Part shown: positions 58,698-64,000 of the stretch, in pieces | Numbering within the stretch: the stretch's first letter is position 1 | Layout: each line of letters begins with the position of its first letter | From: CBDFHV01 sp965247705 | GTDB taxonomy: Bacteria > Pseudomonadota > Alphaproteobacteria > Rhodospirillales > CAMCUA01 | DNA length: 64,000 bases | NCBI GenBank assembly: GCA_965247705.1 | Contig: CBDFHV010000078.1 | Coordinates: forward strand, 1-64,000 | Direction of reading: 5' to 3' | Notes under the pieces: model-generated | Databases searched by the model: none | Seen by the model: the letters and a program-made list of their open reading frames with translations, nothing else | What the model was told of the DNA's origin: nothing | Program-made: the position numbers and the translations under genes

Positions 58698-59535
58698 GGG
58701 TCCGGACTCATTCAAATCCAGTAGCAGACGAGAGCGGCGAGGCATAGGCCTGCCATGAAGTTGATGGCGTTCTTGTCGTATCGCGTGGCGATGCGTCGGA
58801 AGTCCTTGAGGCGTCCGAACATGCGCTCGATGGTGTTTCGGTCTTTGTATCGCTCTGTGTCGAAGGGATGAGGTTGTTTGCGGTTCACCTTGTTGGGGAT
58901 GACCGGCTGGATTTTCTGGCGTAGCAGGCAGGCGCGCCAGTGGTCGGCGTCATAGGCCTTGTCGGCGAGAAGATATCGCGTCCTCGGCAGATGCGCGGCG
59001 AGCATGACGGCGCCCTTGATGTCGGCGGTCTGGCCGGGCGTGAGATAGAAGGCCAGGGGCCGGCAATGTTCGTCGCTCAGGGCATGGACCTTGGTGTTGC
59101 GTCCGCCCTTTGTGCGGCCGATGGCCTGAGCAGAGGCCCCCCTTTTCCGCCGCCGGCGCAGCGATGCGCCTTGACGTGTGTGGTGTCGATGGAGACCTGT
59201 TGCGGTGTCCCTGCCAGGCTCTCCGTCAAAGCCGGGAACAGGTACTGCCAGTGACCACGTTGCGACCACCGGTTATAGCGATTGTAGACCGTCGTCGAAG
59301 GCCCGTACGCCGGTGGGCAGTCCTGCCAGCGGCAGCCCGACTGGAGAACGTGAAGGATGCCACTGATGATCCGCCGATCATCCTCGCGCCGCTTACCCGC
59401 CGCGTAGTAAGGAAGATGCGGCTCGATCGCCGCCCATTGCTGATCTGAGAGCCAAAATGATCCGCGCATGCCTCAAAACCTCCTGCGTTCGGTTCCAAGA
59501 CATTGAATCAGATAATGGTTAATGAGTTATGACCC
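58698..59535 (-). mobile_element. IS5/IS427-type insertion sequence, copy 2
   Basis: 838 bp, same ends as copy 1, in opposite orientation, flanked by TA (CTA-GGGTC ... GACCC-TAG). With copy 1 it brackets 4.4 kb holding the binding-protein and hyuB genes, like a compound transposon or an invertible segment. Confidence 0.9.
58712..59469 (-). CDS. IS5/IS427-type transposase, copy 2 (-1 frameshift)
   Basis: Same two-frame organisation as copy 1: OrfA 59077-59469 and OrfB 58712-59269, joined at the identical AAAAGGGGGG run. The proteins appear identical to copy 1, and all DDE residues are present. Both copies appear competent. Confidence 0.9.
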
Positions 59536-59864
59536 TAGTCAAATTAACGTTCCCCAGATGGCTCCTGAAAGCAGCTCCAATGATAGCCGAGCAACCCGTT
59601 TGGGGAAACCTTGGCCTGCATTGCAGATCAAAGGAAACAGATCGGACAGGGACTGAATAAAATTTATATAACGACAAAAATACAATAGATTTACAAGAAA
59701 TAGTTCCGTTAATTACATTCTTTCCCTGTGTCATCTTCTGTATTTACGGTGGTCTTTTTCAAGAATTAAAACGATTCCCTTGCGGGCCTGATCGGCGTGC
59801 CTACAGGTATAAGGGATGTTTCGAGAGGCTGACCAGGTGTAGTCTAGGGCGGCACGGAGAGAAA
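59536..59864. other. AT-rich intergenic region
   Basis: 329 bp without a supported gene. About 59640-59780 is strikingly AT-rich for this genome. The left part (59545-59596) is the second copy of the module seen at 38704-38755. It probably holds the promoter of the dioxygenase gene at 59865, but no clear box was assigned. Confidence 0.5.
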
Positions 59865-60953
59865 ATGCGGACCATGTGGCAGCCCTCGGCGCGACCCAAG
59901 GAAACGGTTCCCATCGCCCCGATGAACCCGGTGGTGGGCCCGGAGGCGTGGACCGGGGCCGAGATGGCGGTGCGGGACGACTGGGTCTACACCCTGTCCG
60001 CCGCCGAGATCGGGGAACTGGAATCGGCAGTCGCGGCGACGGTGGACCGGGACCTGCCGATCATCGCCATCGGCCGTGGGGATTTCCCCCTGCCGGCGCT
60101 GGGACCCCGCCTGGCCGAGGTTCAGGACGAGATCCTCGACGGCCGGGGCTTCGTGCTTTTCCGCGGCATCGACCCGCAGCGCTACAGCCGCGAGCAGGTA
60201 TCGCGCCTCTATTGGGGCCTCGGACGCCACTTCGGCGACCCGGTGTCGCAGAACCACAAGGGCCACCTGCTGGGGCACATCCGCGACCTGGACCTGCCCG
60301 ACACCCCGGGGCGGCGGCCCTACCAGACCACCATCGGGCTCCACTACCACACGGATTCCTGCGACTTCGTCGGGCTGATGTGCCTGCACCCGGCCAAGGC
60401 CGGCGGCGAGAGCGCCATCGCCAGCGCCGGCGCCGTCTACAACCGCCTGCTGGAGACCCGACCCGACCTCCTCGAAGCCCTCTGCGGCACCTTCTACGCC
60501 GACCGCAAGGAGGAAGTGCCGGCGGGCAAGAAGCCCTGGTACGAGGTGTCCTTCTTCAACTTCCACGGCGGGCGGATGACCAGCGTGCAGTTGCACCATG
60601 ACATCGACAGCGCCCAGCGGTTCCCCGAGATCCCCCGCCTGACGCCCGTGCAGCGTGAAGCCTTGAAGGCCCTGCAGCACCTGTCGGAGGACCTGAGCCT
60701 GAAGATGGACTTCCGGCCCGGCGACATGCAGTTCCTGCACAATCACACGGTGCTCCATTCCCGCACCGTATTCGAGGACTTTCCGGAGCCGGAACGCAAG
60801 CGTCACCTATTGCGCCTGTGGCTGTCGGCGCCCAACGGGCGTCCCCTGCCGGCGTTTTATCGGGAGCGCTGGGGGCCCATCGAGGTGGGCTGCCTGCGCG
60901 GCGGCATCACCGTCCCCGGCATGCGCCCGACGGTGCCGTTGGAGCCCGCTTAG
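59865..60953 (+). CDS. TauD/TfdA-family Fe(II)/2-oxoglutarate dioxygenase
   Basis: 362 residues. The 2-His-1-carboxylate site is LHYHTDSCD (H-x-D) and the distal His in FLHNHTVLHSRTVFEDF; an Arg near RKRHLLRLWLS binds 2-oxoglutarate. Substrate unknown, perhaps a sulfonate, amine or carboxylic acid. GGAG 5 nt before the ATG. Its stop overlaps the stop of the convergent PhyH-type gene. Confidence 0.88.
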   Translation: MRTMWQPSARPKETVPIAPMNPVVGPEAWTGAEMAVRDDWVYTLSAAEIGELESAVAATVDRDLPIIAIGRGDFPLPALGPRLAEVQDEILDGRGFVLFRGIDPQRYSREQVSRLYWGLGRHFGDPVSQNHKGHLLGHIRDLDLPDTPGRRPYQTTIGLHYHTDSCDFVGLMCLHPAKAGGESAIASAGAVYNRLLETRPDLLEALCGTFYADRKEEVPAGKKPWYEVSFFNFHGGRMTSVQLHHDIDSAQRFPEIPRLTPVQREALKALQHLSEDLSLKMDFRPGDMQFLHNHTVLHSRTVFEDFPEPERKRHLLRLWLSAPNGRPLPAFYRERWGPIEVGCLRGGITVPGMRPTVPLEPA

Positions 60954-61816
60954 CCGGTCGCTCGGCCACCCGCCCGCCAGACCACCGGGAAAAGCTCGCA
61001 ATCCATGGGATCGCCGGGCTTAAGGCCCGGGTCGCGCAGCAGGGTGGCCAGGGTGCGGCGCTTCATGTAGCGCACGTCGTCGCCGGTCCAGCGGGTGGAC
61101 AAGGCGCGCCGCCGGCGGGTGGTCCGGTTGCCCTGGGCGCCGTGGATGGTCAGGGCATGGAACACCACCGCGTCCCCCGGCGCCATGTCCCAGGCCAGGA
61201 TGTCATGGGCCGACCGGTCGGCTTCGATGTCGGGCAGGGTTTCGGGGTCGTCGGTTTCGGGGATGCTGTCGTCGCCGGTGGGCTGGGGTTGCTTGTCGTC
61301 GTTGGCGAACACCAGCTGGCGGGAATAGGCGCGCGCCTTCCACCGGTGGGAGCCACGGACGCACTCGAGGACGCCGCTATCCCCGTCGACCGCATCAAGG
61401 GGCATCCACAGGGACGCCACCTGATCGCCGCCGAAGGGCCAGAAGTTCAAGTCCTGGTGCCAGGGGCTGGGGGCGTCGGTGCCCGGTTCCTTGACCAGCA
61501 GTTGGTCGAAGAAGATGTTGGCCTTGGACGATCCCATCACCCGGGCGGCGATCTCGGCGGCCGGCGAGTCGAAAACGTAGGCGCGAAAGTCCGCATCGAA
61601 GGTCCACATGAACTTCTCGCTGAAGAACTCGCCTTCGTCATCCGGGCGGAAGCGCTGGCGCAGCGGTCCCGGTGCGGCCTTCACCCGATCCACCGCCCCG
61701 GCCATGCGCCCGATCCAGGCGGGATCGAAAGCGCCGCGCAGGCAGACCGCGCCGTCCCGTCGGAAGGCCTCGATGTCGGCGTCGGTGACGCAAACGCCCG
61801 TGGTTGTGGTCGACAC
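60950..61816 (-). CDS. Phytanoyl-CoA dioxygenase (PhyH) family protein
   Basis: 288 residues. HxD in PWHQDLNFWPF and the distal His in FHALTIHGAQGNRT, with the following Arg for 2-oxoglutarate. GTG start 6 bp after the CoA-transferase B stop, so it is the last gene of that operon. A hydroxylase of an unidentified CoA ester or small metabolite. Confidence 0.88.
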   Translation of the reverse strand: MSTTTTGVCVTDADIEAFRRDGAVCLRGAFDPAWIGRMAGAVDRVKAAPGPLRQRFRPDDEGEFFSEKFMWTFDADFRAYVFDSPAAEIAARVMGSSKANIFFDQLLVKEPGTDAPSPWHQDLNFWPFGGDQVASLWMPLDAVDGDSGVLECVRGSHRWKARAYSRQLVFANDDKQPQPTGDDSIPETDDPETLPDIEADRSAHDILAWDMAPGDAVVFHALTIHGAQGNRTTRRRRALSTRWTGDDVRYMKRRTLATLLRDPGLKPGDPMDCELFPVVWRAGGRATG

Positions 61817-61822
61817 CGCCGG

Positions 61823-62500
61823 CTAGGCCGCCATGGGCCGCACGTCGCGCATGATCAGGGTTGGTTCGGTGACCGCCTGAACGTCTTCGGGCACGAGACC
61901 CGGCGCCACCTCTTCCAGGACCAGGCCCTCGGCCGTCACCGCGATCACCGCCATGTCGGTGTAGATGCGGGTGACCGACATTTGGGCGGTCAGGGGGTAG
62001 GTGAGCTGGCGCACCACCTTGGGCTCGCCGGCCTTGGTGGTGTGGGTCATCATGACGAAGACCTCGCGAGCGCCGACGGCGATGTCCATGGCGCCGCCGA
62101 CGCTGCCGCCCTTGGCGCCGAGCAGCTTCCAGTTGGCCAGGTCGCCGTTCTCCGCCACCTGGAAGGCGCCCAGGATGGCGCAGTCCAACCTGCCGCCGCG
62201 CACCACGGCGAAGGAATCCGCGTGATGCACATAGGCGCCGCCGGTGATCAGGGTCACCGGCGACTTGCCGGCGCTCAACAGGTCCGGGTCGACGTCCTCG
62301 GGGCGGGCCGGCGGCGGCCCCATGCCGATGATGCCGTTCTCGCTGTGAAAGATTACCTGCCGGTCCGCCGGTACATGGGGCATGCACAGCGTCGGCATGC
62401 CGATGCCCACGTTGACCAGCCAGCCGTCCCGCAGGTCCTGGGCCAGCCGGCGGGCGATCTGGTCGCGGTCCAGGCGGAACTTGGAGGCAATGGTATTCAT
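61823..62500 (-). CDS. 3-oxoacid CoA-transferase subunit B
   Basis: 225 residues. Family I CoA-transferase with the catalytic Glu in FHSENGIIGMG and GGAMDIAVGAREVFVMM. Forms a complex with the adjacent A subunit and moves CoA between succinate and a 3-oxoacid such as 3-oxoadipate or acetoacetate. Starts 20 bp after subunit A. Confidence 0.92.
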   Translation of the reverse strand: MNTIASKFRLDRDQIARRLAQDLRDGWLVNVGIGMPTLCMPHVPADRQVIFHSENGIIGMGPPPARPEDVDPDLLSAGKSPVTLITGGAYVHHADSFAVVRGGRLDCAILGAFQVAENGDLANWKLLGAKGGSVGGAMDIAVGAREVFVMMTHTTKAGEPKVVRQLTYPLTAQMSVTRIYTDMAVIAVTAEGLVLEEVAPGLVPEDVQAVTEPTLIMRDVRPMAA

Positions 62501-62520
62501 GGCGTCCTCCTCGAGGCCCC

Positions 62521-63195
62521 TCAGGGCACATCCTGGTGGAATATACAGTATCGGCTGACGTAAATCCCCGGGGTGACCACGTGTTCGGGCTCGATGCCGC
62601 CCAGGGGCACCTCCTCGAAGGCCTGGACGATCACCGTCTCGGCGGCGGTCGCCATGACCGGGTTGAAGTTCCGCGCCGCCTTGCGGTAGGTCAGGTTGCC
62701 GAAGGGATCGACGCTGTGGGCCTTGAGAATGGCCACGTCGGCGCGGAGCGGCATTTCCAGCAGGTACGCGCGGCCATCGATGGTCATCGCCTGCTTGCCC
62801 TCGGCGATCTCGGTGCCCACCCCGGTCGGCGTCAAAAAGCCGCCGATGCCGGCGCCGCCGGCCCGGATGCGCTCGGCCAGGGTGCCCTGGGGCACCAGGT
62901 CCAGCGCCACCCGCCCGGCGTCGAAGATCTCCTTGAACACCCCGGATTCCGAGGCCCGGGGGAAACTGCAGACGATCCTGGCGATGCAGCCTTCCATCAG
63001 CATGCGGGCGATCCCGGTGGTGCCCGTGCCGGCATTGTTGCTGACGATGGTGAGGCCCTTGAGCTGGCGCTCGCACAGGGCGTCGATCAGCCCTTCCGGC
63101 AGGCCGCTGCGCCCGAAGCCGCCGATCATCACCACCGCCCCATCGGCGATGTCCGCCACCGCCTCGGCCGGGGTCCCCACCCGCTTGTTCTTCAT
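62521..63195 (-). CDS. 3-oxoacid CoA-transferase subunit A
   Basis: 224 residues. IADGAVVMIGGFGRSGLPEGLIDAL and GIGGFLTPTGVGTEIAEGK are family I alpha-subunit signatures. PcaI/ScoA type; the acyl substrate cannot be decided because no aromatic or ketone catabolic genes are adjacent, although two 2-oxoglutarate dioxygenases are. Divergent from the Rid gene. Confidence 0.92.
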   Translation of the reverse strand: MKNKRVGTPAEAVADIADGAVVMIGGFGRSGLPEGLIDALCERQLKGLTIVSNNAGTGTTGIARMLMEGCIARIVCSFPRASESGVFKEIFDAGRVALDLVPQGTLAERIRAGGAGIGGFLTPTGVGTEIAEGKQAMTIDGRAYLLEMPLRADVAILKAHSVDPFGNLTYRKAARNFNPVMATAAETVIVQAFEEVPLGGIEPEHVVTPGIYVSRYCIFHQDVP

Positions 63196-63348
63196 GCCAA
63201 CCTGTCCCTTGCCTTCGATCCGGGCCTTCCGATAGCGCACCCGCGCCGGCGGAGCAACCGCGCCGCCCGTCACCCCTTGCCGGCGCCGGGGGCTGTCTGG
63301 TTCCATGGGGGCCCGTTCCCGACGCAAGACGGCGGAGGCACCCCATCC

Positions 63349-63732
63349 ATGCTGACCAAGCACAATCCCCTCGACCTGACCGGCCCCCTGGCCCTGATCG
63401 CCCAAGGCGTCGAGGCGCCACCCGGCGCCCGCTGGCTGGTTACCTCGGGTCAGGTGGCCATCGGCGCCGACGGCGCCGTGCCCGAGGGCACCGAGGCCCA
63501 GTTGGAAGACATCTGGGACAAGTTGCTGGCGATCCTCGACGCCGCCGGCATGACGGCGGCCGACATCGTCAAGGTCAACTGCTTCCTGACCGACGCCGCC
63601 GACGTGCCCGTGTGGCGCCATGTGCGCGACCGCAAAATCCCCGGCGTCAAGCCAGCCGCCACCCTGCTGGTGGTCGCGGCCCTGGCCAGCCCCCAGTTCA
63701 AGGTCGAGATCGAGGTGATCGCCGCCGCCTGA
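63349..63732 (+). CDS. Rid (YjgF/YER057c/UK114) family protein lacking the key Arg
   Basis: 127 residues. The Rid fold is clear: LVTSGQVAIGADG, IVKVNCFLTDAADVPVW and KVEIEVIAAA. In RidA deaminases the motif is PAR; here it is K-P-A-A104-T, so the arginine needed for imine hydrolysis is missing. It probably belongs to a non-RidA subgroup with another role. GGAGG precedes the ATG. Confidence 0.88.
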   Translation: MLTKHNPLDLTGPLALIAQGVEAPPGARWLVTSGQVAIGADGAVPEGTEAQLEDIWDKLLAILDAAGMTAADIVKVNCFLTDAADVPVWRHVRDRKIPGVKPAATLLVVAALASPQFKVEIEVIAAA

Positions 63733-63779
63733 GCGCGGTTGTCGGCGCTCCTTGGAATCAGCCGTCCGGGCGAGGGCTT

Positions 63780-64000
63780 CTACTTCCGGAACGAGGCCAG
63801 ATAGGCGATCAGGGCGTCGATCTCGGCGCGTGTCAGGCTGAAGTCCGGCATGCCGGCATGGGGCGTGGACAGCCATGTGCGCAGCTTCTCGTCGCCCAGG
63901 GCCGCGCGGCGGCCGACCGAGGGCAGGGTCGGCGCGGCGTCGGTCGCCTGGCGCTGTCGGGCGTCGATGGTATGGCAGTTGGCGCACCACTGGCGGGCCA
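63780..64000 (-). CDS. Cytochrome c, C-terminal part (cut by window edge)
   Basis: The last 73 codons of a minus-strand gene. The haem attachment motif W-C-A-N-C-H lies at the very edge, followed by TLPSVGRRAALGDEKLRTWL and GMPDFSLTRAEIDALIAYLASF, with the Met ligand in GMPDF. Class I soluble cytochrome c, exported by analogy. The N-terminus lies outside the window. Confidence 0.85.
   Translation of the reverse strand, partial: ARQWCANCHTIDARQRQATDAAPTLPSVGRRAALGDEKLRTWLSTPHAGMPDFSLTRAEIDALIAYLASFRK

Noticed and set aside
53458..59537. Using TA flanks as proof of compound transposition
   Set aside because: A 2-bp TA duplication is too short to tell a composite event from two independent insertions.

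Overview
The window is high-GC DNA with bacterial gene packing: short gaps, ATGA/TGATG overlaps and many GTG or TTG starts. Two-subunit glycyl-tRNA synthetase, ArsR-methyltransferase/MetF/MetH, an adenylate cyclase, pyruvate phosphate dikinase, Lrp control and several 2-oxoglutarate oxygenases suggest an alphaproteobacterium, probably Rhodospirillales-like. That placement is inferred from gene content; there is no rRNA, tRNA or CRISPR array.

Layout. 1-9.1 kb: 3' part of a TPR-CHAT protein, then metH and metF on the minus strand. An IS1595-family element with a perfect 8-bp target duplication separates metF from an ArsR-type regulator fused to a methyltransferase. 9.2-16.8 kb: an unknown helical protein, a DUF4864 protein, a zinc-ribbon DinB polymerase, an SDR, a membrane adenylate cyclase and an ArsI/CadI C-As lyase gene overlapping an ECF sigma gene. 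16.8-25.8 kb: one long minus-strand operon with a heptosyltransferase-like gene, three further glycosyltransferases, asparagine synthase, dihydroorotase (with a late frameshift), a small lipoprotein, a LivH-type permease and a flavin oxidoreductase. 25.9-35.2 kb: YgfZ, a methyltransferase, Gfa, a BNR-repeat protein with a MoaD-like partner, ppdK, glyS and glyQ. 35.6-39.7 kb: a degraded island with IS3 and IS1380 elements, an alpha/beta-hydrolase relic, a higA antitoxin and a 5'-truncated higB. 39.7-43.2 kb: methionine salvage genes mtnP and mtnA followed by an exported redoxin whose reading frame is crossed by one TGA exactly where the first cysteine of a CxxC motif belongs, then a glyoxalase-like gene. 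43.3-53.4 kb: a TPR-sulfotransferase, DUF2937, a lytic transglycosylase, GH15, a secreted HExxH protein, a HAD hydrolase, and a TPP-dependent E1-like enzyme divergent from an Lrp regulator. 53.5-59.5 kb: two near-identical IS5/IS427-type elements in opposite orientation around an ABC substrate-binding protein and an orphan hydantoinase-B subunit. 59.9-64 kb: two Fe(II)/2-oxoglutarate oxygenases, a two-subunit CoA-transferase, a Rid-family protein and the 3' end of a cytochrome c gene.

The most notable feature is the candidate selenoprotein at 40575-41141. The TGA lies in a W-U-P-T-C-K context, the frame stays coding on both sides, and a hairpin with a GGUC apical loop starts 20 nt after the TGA, close to the E. 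coli fdhF SECIS geometry. The recurring metabolic theme is one-carbon, sulfur and SAM recycling (metF, metH, ArsR-methyltransferase, mtnP, mtnA). Several loci show recent decay or rearrangement: the split met operon, the pyrC and hyuB frameshifts, the truncated toxin and the inverted IS pair.
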